Source of the DNA: Nocardia pneumoniae NBRC 100136 | GTDB taxonomy: Bacteria; Actinomycetota; Actinomycetes; Mycobacteriales; Mycobacteriaceae | DNA length: 64,000 bases | Reading direction: 5' to 3' | NCBI RefSeq assembly: GCF_000308755.1 | Contig: NZ_BAGF01000017.1 | Span: 62,001 to 126,000 of the forward strand | In this document: positions 21,147 to 28,521 of the stretch, one piece after another | How the letters are laid out: each line of letters begins with the position of its first letter | Position numbering within the stretch: position 1 is the first letter of the stretch | Translations under genes and position numbers: made by a program | Notes under the pieces: generated by a model | Told to the model about the DNA's origin: nothing | The model's database searches: none | The model's input: only the letters and a program-made list of their open reading frames with translations

Positions 21147-23047
21147 TTCTCGACCACGGGTTTGACCACGCGCGGCGCGTCACCGAGCGCCTCCTCCAAG
21201 TGCTCGGACGACTGGAGCCCGGCCAGCCGCTTGTGCTGGTTGCCCGCCTCGCCGCCGGCGCCGCGGCCCGCCGCACCCGGCGAGCCAGGCGAGCCCGGCG
21301 TACCGGCCATGGGCGCCATGCCTGCCCGGCCTGCCGCCGTACCTGCGGCCGTGACCGCGGCGTCCGCGCGTGGAAACAGCTTGGACGCTTGGACCAGGTC
21401 CTTGGCCAGCGGGGAACTCGCCAGTCCTGGGCCTGGTCCCGGGCCGGCCGCACCCTTGGGCAGGCCGGTCGCGGGGTCCAGCCCTGGAAGACCCGGCAGT
21501 CCCGCGAGTTGTTTGCTCGCAAGCTCCTTCTGCGCGGCCTCCTGCGCGGCTTGCTGCGCGGCCTGCGCCGCCTGCTGCACCGCCTGCTGGCCGGCTTGCA
21601 TGGCCTGCTGCATCGCTTGCTGACTCTGTTGGGCGGCTTGGTCGGCGGCCTGCTGCTCCTGCTGCCGCTTGGCCTCTGCCTGCTGCTGCCGTTGGTACTT
21701 GGCCGCCTCCGCCTGCTGTCGCCTGGCGTCCGCCTGCTGCTCCCGTTGGAACGCGAGCGCCTCCTGCTGCTGTTTGCGCGCGGCTACGTCCGCTTGACGC
21801 TGCAGTCGCTCCTGGCGCTGCGACTCCTGCGTCTGGGCGTATCCGGGACCTGGTCCCGGACTGCTGGCGAGGCTGTAACCGGGACCGGGACCGGGACCGG
21901 GCCTGGTAACGCCGGGGCCGGGGCCGGTTTGAGTGCCGCTACCGCTCTCGGGCTTGCCCTTCCCGCCACCGGCGGGTTTGGTCCCGGGGAGTGGGGGAAC
22001 GCCCTTGAATGACGCGGCGGGATAGACAAGGTTCGGCACGTGCGTGGCCGACTGCTCCATGCCCTTGACGTAAATGTCACCGAACATGTTCTGGTAATAC
22101 GGGAGCCAATCGTCGGCCTTCGGGTCCTTCTCCGCCGGATTGGTCGCCTCCGTCGGTGTGGCTCCGGCCTGTGCGTCCAGCCAGCGGGCGGTATACCGGA
22201 TGATGTCGCGGACCTGGAACAGGCTTTCCTGTAATGGCTTGATGCCGTCGGCGTAATTCTTGATGGCGGCCACCGCAGTCGCCGCGCCGGTTCCTGTCCA
22301 CTGCTCGGCGGTGACCGAGTCCACGCGGTTGAGCAATTCGGAAAAGTACTCCTGAACCTTCCGGCCCATGAAGTCCCATTCTCCGGCCGCGTCGGCTAAT
22401 ATTTCGGCAACATAGTTGTTCTTGATGTGCTGGCCCAGGCTGTACAGTGTGTGCCAACTCTGCTTCTTGCTCTCGGCCCAGATACTCGACGGCAAGAATT
22501 CGATGGCACGGCTCCGCAAGCTTTTCGGGACGTCCCCGATGACCGGATGTCCGTCCTTGAAGCTCTTCTCGCTCTTCCAGTCGAACCTCGGCGTCTTGGA
22601 ATCGCCGGGAAAAACTGGCGCTTTGAAGGTCGGCGAGATGTTGTCGAACAACGCCTCGTTGTCCTGCTCACCGGCGTCGTAATTCTTGCCCGCGGCGATG
22701 ATGGTGTCCATCATGTCCTGGAGGATGTCCAAGTGTGCCTCGATGATCCGCCGCATTTCTTCACCTCGGCCGGAAAACTTCTTCGCGAGAGCAGCACCGG
22801 ACACCAGGGGTGGAGGCGCGAAGTCGGTCAAATTGATGACCGTCTCGGCGTTCCGACGCATCAACCTCATGTTGGTGATGGTGTTCGCCGTGGCGGTCGC
22901 CAGGTCCACGGCGGCCTGCTGCTCGAACTTCAGCGGATCCTTCGCCTGGTCCGCCCGCTTCTTGAGCTCGGGCCACGGATTGTTGGGCATCGGCAACGGT
23001 TCCGGCGCGGGAGGTCCGGTGGGGAGATCGTTATCTTTCTGTGTCAC
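21143..23047 (-). CDS. Large WXG/PPE-like ESX substrate with Gln-rich C-terminus
   Basis: This 634-residue protein starts at GTG and has no signal peptide. Residues of about 25-145 are helical, with a GAALAKKFSGRGEEMRRIIE segment resembling WXG100-like ESX substrate domains. A true W-x-G (Trp250-Thr-Gly252, EQWTGTG) sits in a second helical pair. From about 370 onward come Gly/Pro repeats, a Gln/Ala-rich coiled coil (about 415-520), and a Gly/Pro-rich tail. It is coupled to espG by ATGA overlap, which supports an EspG-chaperoned, ESX-secreted role. The closest named family is uncertain. Confidence 0.7.
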   Translation of the reverse strand: MTQKDNDLPTGPPAPEPLPMPNNPWPELKKRADQAKDPLKFEQQAAVDLATATANTITNMRLMRRNAETVINLTDFAPPPLVSGAALAKKFSGRGEEMRRIIEAHLDILQDMMDTIIAAGKNYDAGEQDNEALFDNISPTFKAPVFPGDSKTPRFDWKSEKSFKDGHPVIGDVPKSLRSRAIEFLPSSIWAESKKQSWHTLYSLGQHIKNNYVAEILADAAGEWDFMGRKVQEYFSELLNRVDSVTAEQWTGTGAATAVAAIKNYADGIKPLQESLFQVRDIIRYTARWLDAQAGATPTEATNPAEKDPKADDWLPYYQNMFGDIYVKGMEQSATHVPNLVYPAASFKGVPPLPGTKPAGGGKGKPESGSGTQTGPGPGVTRPGPGPGPGYSLASSPGPGPGYAQTQESQRQERLQRQADVAARKQQQEALAFQREQQADARRQQAEAAKYQRQQQAEAKRQQEQQAADQAAQQSQQAMQQAMQAGQQAVQQAAQAAQQAAQEAAQKELASKQLAGLPGLPGLDPATGLPKGAAGPGPGPGLASSPLAKDLVQASKLFPRADAAVTAAGTAAGRAGMAPMAGTPGSPGSPGAAGRGAGGEAGNQHKRLAGLQSSEHLEEALGDAPRVVKPVVEK

Positions 23048-23272
23048 GCGTCGTACTCCTGACTATCTCGGCACCACCGGGACCGTCACGGTTGCCCGCC
23101 ATCAATCGTTACCCATGTCCCTGATACGGGCAAGCCACGGTCAGCGTGCAGCTACCGCGTGATCGAGATGAGCCAGGCCTTTCGCGGTTCGGTCCGCGCG
23201 GCGTGCTCCGCCGCCGGATCGGCCGGCGATATCTGGTTGGTAGGGGTCGTACACTTCTGATAAGACGAGCGG
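23048..23272. promoter_or_regulatory. Divergent intergenic region of the ESX substrate operons
   Basis: This 225-bp gap separates the minus-strand substrate/espG pair from the plus-strand operon. A TGATAAG stretch near 23258 could serve as a -10 element for the plus operon. No clear operator is visible, so the promoter reading is mostly positional. Confidence 0.35.
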
Positions 23273-23599
23273 ATGAGGGATGCCATGTGGAAAGCAGCGT
23301 CCAAGAGTGGTTCGATCTCGGTTGCGACCACCGAACAGGGACTGCCGGTCGGTATCACGATCGAGCGTGCGGAGTTGCGGCGGGATCCCGAGGCGTTGGC
23401 GGGCGAAATTCTCAGGCTGTGCAAACAATCGGCGAACCGTGCCGGGCTAGCCCGCAGGGCTGAATTGGTGCAGGCCGGGCTGACCAGCGATGTTCTGGCA
23501 TTGACCGGTTTGCCCAAGCCGGAAGATGTTGCACGCCAAGAACTGGTGGACGAGGCCGAGTACGAGGTCGAGCCGCAGAGCTGGCTGAGGTCGGTGTGA
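23273..23599 (+). CDS. Small ESX-associated protein, YbaB-like partner
   Basis: This 108-residue protein opens with MWKAASKSGSISVATTEQGLPVGITIER and has a strand-rich front and a helical C-terminus (LAGEILRLCKQSANRAGLARRAEL). This layout resembles the YbaB/EbfC-related proteins found at the head of ESX loci in Nocardia-type genomes. No signal peptide or membrane helix is present. It lies 13 bp before a more canonical YbaB gene and is probably co-transcribed with the whole operon to esxA. A DNA-binding or chaperone role is inferred from family resemblance only. Confidence 0.6.
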   Translation: MRDAMWKAASKSGSISVATTEQGLPVGITIERAELRRDPEALAGEILRLCKQSANRAGLARRAELVQAGLTSDVLALTGLPKPEDVARQELVDEAEYEVEPQSWLRSV

Positions 23600-23612
23600 A
23601 CGAGGCAGTCGG

Positions 23613-23918
23613 ATGAACGAGGCAATGGACGCGCTGGAGGCGCGAGTACACCGCCAGCTCGAGCGGCTGCGCGACCTGGCCGACCGGATGGCCGCGGTCC
23701 GGGTGCGCGAGACCTCGACCGACGGCGCTGTCACGGCCGTGGTCGACGGCAACGGCGCGCTGGTGGATCTCCAACTGTCCAACAGAATTGCCGAACTGTC
23801 ACCCGCCGAGTTCGAGCAGATCTTGGTGAGCACAGCGGCTGCGGCGGCTCACCGCGCGTTTGCCGAACGTGGCGCACTGGTGACCGGCTTCAATGAAGAA
23901 GCCGCCGAGGACAGATAG
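23613..23918 (+). CDS. YbaB/EbfC family protein
   Basis: At 101 residues, it has an N-terminal amphipathic helix (MDALEARVHRQLERLRDLAD), then the YbaB strands VRVRETSTDGAVTAVVDGNG and LVDLQLSNR, and a C-terminal helix. YbaB proteins form dimers that bind DNA. Mycobacterial ESX loci also carry a YbaB-like member (EspL-type), so a secretion-associated role is equally possible. It is second in the substrate operon. Confidence 0.75.
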   Translation: MNEAMDALEARVHRQLERLRDLADRMAAVRVRETSTDGAVTAVVDGNGALVDLQLSNRIAELSPAEFEQILVSTAAAAAHRAFAERGALVTGFNEEAAEDR

Positions 23919-24043
23919 CCGGAGGTTCGCAGGGGGCGTCGGCGACTTGCCAGTGCTGGGGAATTCGGCGCTGAGCTGCGCATCTGGCGATCAGGTACAT
24001 TGGGCGGACCGGACCAATCGTCTACCGGCAGCGGAGGTTCCCG

Positions 24044-24361
24044 ATGAACGAGATTGTTGTAGCTTCTGATGCCATCCGCCGGTATGGAGAGGCTTCGGCG
24101 GCCATGGCTGTTGATGTCGCGGTAGCAGGCGCGGCGAATCAGGCGGCCACCATCGCCGCGGCCATTCCGGTGTTCGGGCTGATCGGACAGGATTTCCTGG
24201 CCGCCTTCGCCGTTGCGCAGGCCAACAATATGATGTCGGTGGCGGAACTGGCGCATGTGCACGCGATGACCGCGGTGGCGGCGCACGAGAGCGCCGCTAC
24301 CTACGACCTGACCGATGACGCCTCGGCCAACGACTTCGGGACGGTAACCAAGTCGTTATGA
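24044..24361 (+). CDS. EspC-like type VII secretion target
   Basis: The 105 residues match the EspC/DUF2580 pattern: an initial VASDAIRRYGEA helix, a PVFGLIGQDFLAAF middle and an AVAAHESAATYDLTDD end. EspC-like proteins are small helical ESX substrates. A GGAGG sequence precedes the ATG by about 8 bp. The stop overlaps the next start as ATGA, so it is co-translated with the 311-residue protein. That arrangement resembles EspC/EspA-type pairs. Confidence 0.75.
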   Translation: MNEIVVASDAIRRYGEASAAMAVDVAVAGAANQAATIAAAIPVFGLIGQDFLAAFAVAQANNMMSVAELAHVHAMTAVAAHESAATYDLTDDASANDFGTVTKSL

Positions 24362-25293
24362 CCGCACCGCTCGACGAGTCCGTCCTGAACCTGCTACGCC
24401 AGAGCGCGGCGGGTCCCATGCTCGACCGGCCGGTCAACGATGTCCTGAAGGACATGGGATTGCCGCCGCTGCCGGAGATCTCGGGTCTTCCGCCGCTGCC
24501 CGAGTTTCCTCCGCTTCCGGTGATCGACCTCTCCTTACTGGCCAAGCCGCTGACCGATGTGGCGAGCAGCTTCGGCACGGGGCAGTTGCCCGCCGTGCCG
24601 CAGCTCGATCCGGCGCAGGTGTTTTCCCAAGTCTCCTCCGTGGTGCAGACCGCGGTGTCGCTCGGCACCACGGCAATGCAAATGGTGATGCAGCTGTGGC
24701 AGGGCATGGGCGCAACCGCGGCAGCGGAGAAGGCCGGGCAGGCGGCGACCGACGGCGCGGCGGTCGGGAGCCAGAGCGCGGCGACCTCCGCGGGTGTCAC
24801 GGCGGCTGCGGGATCGGTGTTCCAAGGCGCGACCATGATGGCGGCGATCATCGCGAAATTCATGACCTCGCTCGCTGCCTCGGCGCCGTTCCTCGGGACG
24901 CCGGGCGGCCAGCTGTTCGTGGTCGCGCTGACCACCGAAACACTTGCCGAAGCAACGGCTGTCGTCGCCAAGACTCGCGGCGAACTCACCGTGCACAGCG
25001 CGGCGATGACGCAGACCGGGCAGAAGGTGCCGGTCACCAACGCGCCGAAGAACGTGGACCCGATGCAGACGGTTTCGCAGATCATGCAGCTGGTGGGGCC
25101 GCTGACGCAGCTGGCGACCACCGGTGGGCAGGCACTGCAGGCCGCGCAGACCGCGTTCAACGTGCCGAAGTCGATCGCGGACGGCGAAAAGGACCGGAAC
25201 CCACTGAAGGCCGGTGACGAGGTGGCCGGCGCCGGCGCTGGCCCGATCGGGGCAGGTCCCGGCGGTGCGGCGGGGCCCCCGCGCGCCAGTTGA
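24358..25293 (+). CDS. ESX-associated Ala-rich helical protein (EspA/E-like)
   Basis: These 311 residues start with a Pro/Leu-rich segment (LPPLPEISGLPPLPEFPPLP). Long Ala/Thr/Gly helices follow, including MMAAIIAKFMTSLAASAPFLG. It is overlapped by the EspC-like gene upstream and by a TTGA overlap downstream. The size and helical, low-complexity make-up fit EspA/EspE-type ESX substrates. It ends abruptly in a G4-C5 run and GPPRAS, just where the next frame takes over, so it may be a frameshifted N-terminal part of a longer protein ending at 25628. Confidence 0.6.
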   Translation: MTAPLDESVLNLLRQSAAGPMLDRPVNDVLKDMGLPPLPEISGLPPLPEFPPLPVIDLSLLAKPLTDVASSFGTGQLPAVPQLDPAQVFSQVSSVVQTAVSLGTTAMQMVMQLWQGMGATAAAEKAGQAATDGAAVGSQSAATSAGVTAAAGSVFQGATMMAAIIAKFMTSLAASAPFLGTPGGQLFVVALTTETLAEATAVVAKTRGELTVHSAAMTQTGQKVPVTNAPKNVDPMQTVSQIMQLVGPLTQLATTGGQALQAAQTAFNVPKSIADGEKDRNPLKAGDEVAGAGAGPIGAGPGGAAGPPRAS

Positions 25294-25628
25294 GCTCGTG
25301 GTCGGGCGTGCGCGCGGCCGGACCGCTCGGCGCTGCGGCAGCGAGTGTGCCTGCGGCCGAAACTGTGTCGACCACGTCCGCTTCGGCCGCGCGTGGCATG
25401 AGTGCCGCCCCGAGCATGATGCCGATGGCAGGCGCCGCGGGCGCTGCGGGCATGGCCCGTGGGGGCGAGCAGTCGACCGAAGGCATGCGCGGCATGCTGG
25501 TCACCGGGCAGCACGGAAATGAGGTTGTCGGCGAGATCGAGGGTGCCTCGGTGCCGGTGGTCGGCGCCGCCGACCACATCTCCGAACCACTGGACTCCGA
25601 GCCACCGGACAAGTCGCTCACCCTCTGA
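25290..25628 (+). CDS. Downstream half of the split ESX-associated protein
   Basis: The 112-residue frame begins at TTG overlapping the previous stop (TTGA). It reads SSWSGVRAAG, then Ala/Ser-rich sequence, then a compact end (GMLVTGQHGNEVVGEIEGAS, then EPPDKSLTL). The end looks like a conserved C-terminal domain of ESX-locus proteins rather than random sequence. Either it is a separate translationally coupled gene, or the 24358-25628 region is one gene with a real or sequencing frameshift near 25272-25280. Confidence 0.55.
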   Translation: MSSWSGVRAAGPLGAAAASVPAAETVSTTSASAARGMSAAPSMMPMAGAAGAAGMARGGEQSTEGMRGMLVTGQHGNEVVGEIEGASVPVVGAADHISEPLDSEPPDKSLTL

Positions 25629-25640
25629 CAGGAGGACGTC

Positions 25641-25934
25641 ATGGAATTCGATCCGACCCAGGCCCGCAAGTCCGCCGCCGACCTGGATGCCCTCGCGGCG
25701 CGTCTGGACAGCGACCTGCGCCAGAGCCTGCCCGCGCTCGCCGTCGAACCGGCAGGCTTGGACGAAGTGTCCGGCCGTGCCGCGGAGACGTTGCGTGGGG
25801 TCGCGTCCTCTTATGACGAGGCCGCGTCTGCGGGCGTGCTCGAGATCCGAAAGCTGGCCGCCGCGTTGCGCTCCCACACCGATGTGCTGGTGCGGATGGA
25901 GGACGACAATGCCGCCGGTTTCGGGGCGAGCTGA
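25641..25934 (+). CDS. PE-like / EspC-like small ESX substrate
   Basis: At 97 residues it is entirely helical (FDPTQARKSAADLDALAARL, then a second long helix) with no membrane segment. A strong AGGAGG lies before the ATG. It occupies the place of a PE gene immediately upstream of a PPE-like gene, so it is probably the heterodimer partner of the next product. Canonical Pro-Glu at the N-terminus is absent, so PE-like is a positional call. Confidence 0.65.
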   Translation: MEFDPTQARKSAADLDALAARLDSDLRQSLPALAVEPAGLDEVSGRAAETLRGVASSYDEAASAGVLEIRKLAAALRSHTDVLVRMEDDNAAGFGAS

Positions 25935-25949
25935 CACGGGGCGGCGCGT

Positions 25950-26924
25950 ATGGTCGAACCACCGGTAATCGGGTTCACCGGTGTGGTCTGGCAGGCCAGG
26001 CCAACCGAACAATTGGCGCGGGATCTGACCACGGGACCCGGCGCGGCGCCGATGGCCGACGCAAGCAAGGCATGGGCGAAGCTGGCCGCGAGTTTCGGTG
26101 CGGCCGTGGTCGAGTACGAACAGATCGTGGCGAAAATCCGCGAATCGTGGCGGTCCGGCGAGAGCGAAGCCGTGCTCGAGCGCATCACAAAGCTGCGTGA
26201 CTGGCTGGTCGACGCCGCGGCGGCGGCGAGCCAGAACGCTGCCAAGGCAGGCGCGCAGGCCGTCGCACACGAGGTGGCGCGCATGGCGATGCCGCACGTC
26301 GCCGAGATCGCCGCCCTGGAAGCGGCGAAGCGCGGAATCGAGCAGGCGGGAGCCGCGCTCGGCGCACCACTGGTTGCGGCCGCCGCCCAGGTTGATTCCG
26401 AGCAGGATATGGCCAAGGCCAACGCCGCTCGCGTCATGCAAAGCTACGAGGCGGCCGCGACCCCGCTGGCCATGCCGTGGCAACAACAGCATCCGCCGGT
26501 GATCGCGACGGCCGCCGCGCTGGAAGCCGAGACAGCCGCAGCCCAGACGACGGCGGCAACGGCCGCTCCCATGGTCCCTCGCTTCGGTGGCATGCCGAAC
26601 CTGAGCGGGCTATCGATGCCGCGGGCGAAGACGGCCTACCACGCGCAGACGGTATCGCAAGCGGTCGCAGCGCCGGAAGTCGTTCCGGTGGAACCGGCTC
26701 CGGTCGTCACCGACAACACGGCGAGCCGGATGATGCCGGGCGCGATGGCTCCCGGCATGGGCGCGGGCGAAACGGAACGCACCATGCGCGCCGCAGCGGC
26801 CGCCGCACCGCGGCCCGGCGAGGGCCTGCAGATCGAGGCGGGTTTCGACGCTGCTCCGCCGGTGCTCGGCGCGGCACCCGAGCAGGCGCGACCGGAATCG
26901 GCGCCGACCGAGGCATCGTCATGA
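25950..26924 (+). CDS. PPE-family ESX substrate
   Basis: These 324 residues start VEPPVIGFTGVVWQARPTEQ, the PPE-type front of Nocardia proteins. Helices with AWAKLAASF and SWRSGESEA (W-x-x-G) follow, and the last ~130 residues are Ala/Pro-rich and disordered. PPE proteins pair with PE partners and are handed to ESX by EspG. Here the PE-like gene is 15 bp upstream and an espG 25 bp downstream, giving a complete PE-PPE-EspG unit. Confidence 0.8.
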   Translation: MVEPPVIGFTGVVWQARPTEQLARDLTTGPGAAPMADASKAWAKLAASFGAAVVEYEQIVAKIRESWRSGESEAVLERITKLRDWLVDAAAAASQNAAKAGAQAVAHEVARMAMPHVAEIAALEAAKRGIEQAGAALGAPLVAAAAQVDSEQDMAKANAARVMQSYEAAATPLAMPWQQQHPPVIATAAALEAETAAAQTTAATAAPMVPRFGGMPNLSGLSMPRAKTAYHAQTVSQAVAAPEVVPVEPAPVVTDNTASRMMPGAMAPGMGAGETERTMRAAAAAAPRPGEGLQIEAGFDAAPPVLGAAPEQARPESAPTEASS

Positions 26925-26949
26925 TTGCCCCGCGTGGCAGGAGAGCGAC

Positions 26950-27741
26950 ATGCCGACGATGACCAACGACGGCCTGCTCGTCGCGTCCGGCCTGCTCGGC
27001 GTACAGACACTACCCCTGATACTCGGTGTCGGCCCCCAGCATGATTCGGCCGAGGCATGGCAGGAAGCGCAGCGGCAGGCCCTCTCCGGCTTGCGCTCGT
27101 CCGGCCTCGTCGACCGTTACGACGAACTCGCCCCCGAACTCGCCGCCGCGTTGCGGACCCTGGCCCAGCCCGAGCGCGAGCTGGTGGCTCGCATCTATAG
27201 CGAAAAGGGTCCGGTGCGTGTCTGCTTGGCACGCCGGGGCAGCGAGCACGCGGTGGCCGTCCGGACCGGCGACACCTTCGAAATCCGCACGGACTGGGCC
27301 GACGACGACGGCGCCACGCTTGCGCGCCCGGTGCTCGCCGCGCTCGGCGCGTGCCCGCCCGCCGAGATCGCCAGCTTCAGCGCACCGGCGGACGAACTGC
27401 GCGAACGCCTCGACAGCGCAACCTCATCGAGTGAATTCACCCAGGCGTTGTATGGGCTCGGCATAGTCGACGAGCGGGACGCGATCGAATTCGGTCTCGC
27501 CATGTCCAGCTGCCACGCACACGCCGAGATCGTCGCCTACGTCCACGAGGACGGGGCGAGCTTCCGATCGTCCGGGGCGGTAGCCGTCTACGACACCGCA
27601 CGGGGTCGTATCGCGGCGAGCCCCGGCGCCGCTGCGGACCTGCGGGTCTGGTCCACCTTCACACCGGGCTCCGATCACCGGATCGCGCAGGCGATTTCGG
27701 CGCTGATCGAATCCCTGCCCGGAGGAAGGTGGATGCCCTAG
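26950..27741 (+). CDS. espG: EspG family ESX chaperone, copy 2
   Basis: The 263-residue protein begins NDGLLVASGLLGVQTLPLIL, a typical EspG N-terminus. It has the family strands (VRVCLARRGSEHAVAVRTGD) and a C-terminal helix (DHRIAQAISALIESLPGGRW). It follows directly on the PE-like/PPE pair and is probably their dedicated chaperone. It differs clearly from copy 1, so the locus carries two chaperones for two substrate classes. Confidence 0.85.
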   Translation: MPTMTNDGLLVASGLLGVQTLPLILGVGPQHDSAEAWQEAQRQALSGLRSSGLVDRYDELAPELAAALRTLAQPERELVARIYSEKGPVRVCLARRGSEHAVAVRTGDTFEIRTDWADDDGATLARPVLAALGACPPAEIASFSAPADELRERLDSATSSSEFTQALYGLGIVDERDAIEFGLAMSSCHAHAEIVAYVHEDGASFRSSGAVAVYDTARGRIAASPGAAADLRVWSTFTPGSDHRIAQAISALIESLPGGRWMP

Positions 27742-27823
27742 CTCGCGCGTCGTCGAGAGCTGTGTGCGAAATCCGGGCAACGTCAACCAACATGCATAAC
27801 GACAGACGAAGAAAGGTCAAGAA

Positions 27824-28120
27824 ATGAGCAAGGTAAGTCTCGACGATGCCGCCGCCGCCGATGTGGTGAACGAATTCATGACAGCGGTCGGGGAGATCAA
27901 GAAGACGATCAGCAACATCGGCCTCGACATCGAGGCCGCAAAGCCGGGCTGGCAGGGCGACGCCAACAGCGCGTGTGGCAAGGCCGCCGAGGCGTGGCAG
28001 GACGAAGGCGGCCGCTTGAACAACAAGCTGGACGACATGACCTCGAAGATCTTCGAGGGTGGGCAGACGAAGACCAACATCGACGCCGAGAACGTCGACT
28101 CGTTCACCAATCTGGTCTAG
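27824..28120 (+). CDS. esxB: WXG100 protein, EsxB/CFP-10-like
   Basis: The 98-residue helical hairpin has a canonical turn (KPGWQGDA) holding W-x-G. After the second helix it has a short tail (FTNLV), like CFP-10 C-termini recognised by EccC, though the Y-x-x-x-D/E motif is not obvious. An AAAGG lies upstream of the ATG. It is paired with the next gene, 35 bp downstream, and the two probably form the secreted heterodimer. Confidence 0.9.
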   Translation: MSKVSLDDAAAADVVNEFMTAVGEIKKTISNIGLDIEAAKPGWQGDANSACGKAAEAWQDEGGRLNNKLDDMTSKIFEGGQTKTNIDAENVDSFTNLV

Positions 28121-28155
28121 CGCGGCGCCGACCATCTCATTCGAAAGGATCCGAC

Positions 28156-28440
28156 ATGCTTTACGACCCCAAATACCTGGTTCCGCTGATCGAGCAGCTC
28201 GACGGTCACTACAAGAACTTGCAGACCCAGATCTCCAATTTGGAGGCCGCGGCTTCGAAGCTGATCAACGTGGCATGGGAGGACAACGAGTCTGCTCAGG
28301 GTTTCGCCGTCGCGCACACGGCTTGGAAGAACGAGTTCAGCGACACGGCCGACAAACTGGAGGCCCTGCGCGACGCGGTCGACCGCGCGCTCGGCAACGC
28401 CCAGCATGCCGACCTGAAGGTGTACCAGAGCTTCGCCTGA
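28156..28440 (+). CDS. esxA: WXG100-like protein, EsxA/ESAT-6-like
   Basis: This 94-residue helix-turn-helix protein begins MLYDPKYLVPLIEQLDGHYK. The start at 28156 is preceded by GAAAGGAT and gives a normal WXG100 length. The same frame is open further upstream (to 27973), but that part overlaps esxB. The turn reads AWEDNE, so Trp is kept but the Gly of W-x-G is Asp. It is the expected partner of the EsxB-like protein. Confidence 0.85.
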   Translation: MLYDPKYLVPLIEQLDGHYKNLQTQISNLEAAASKLINVAWEDNESAQGFAVAHTAWKNEFSDTADKLEALRDAVDRALGNAQHADLKVYQSFA

Positions 28441-28458
28441 GCCACATCGCTGAACTAC

Positions 28459-28494
28459 GAGCGGCCCGTTCGCGGTAAAGCGATCGGGCCGCTC
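28459..28494. terminator. Bidirectional hairpin between esxA and eccE
   Basis: A 10-bp GC stem (GAGCGGCCCG / CGGGCCGCTC) is extended by a further 3 bp around a short loop. It lies between convergent genes. There is no clear T-run, as is common in actinobacterial terminators. Confidence 0.65.
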
Positions 28495-28521
28495 GACGGT
28501 CCGCGAATCGGTGCTGGGCAG

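Noticed and set aside
27973..28155. Longer start for the EsxA-like gene
   Set aside because: It would overlap esxB and exceed the ~95-residue family length. ATG 28156 has its own Shine-Dalgarno.
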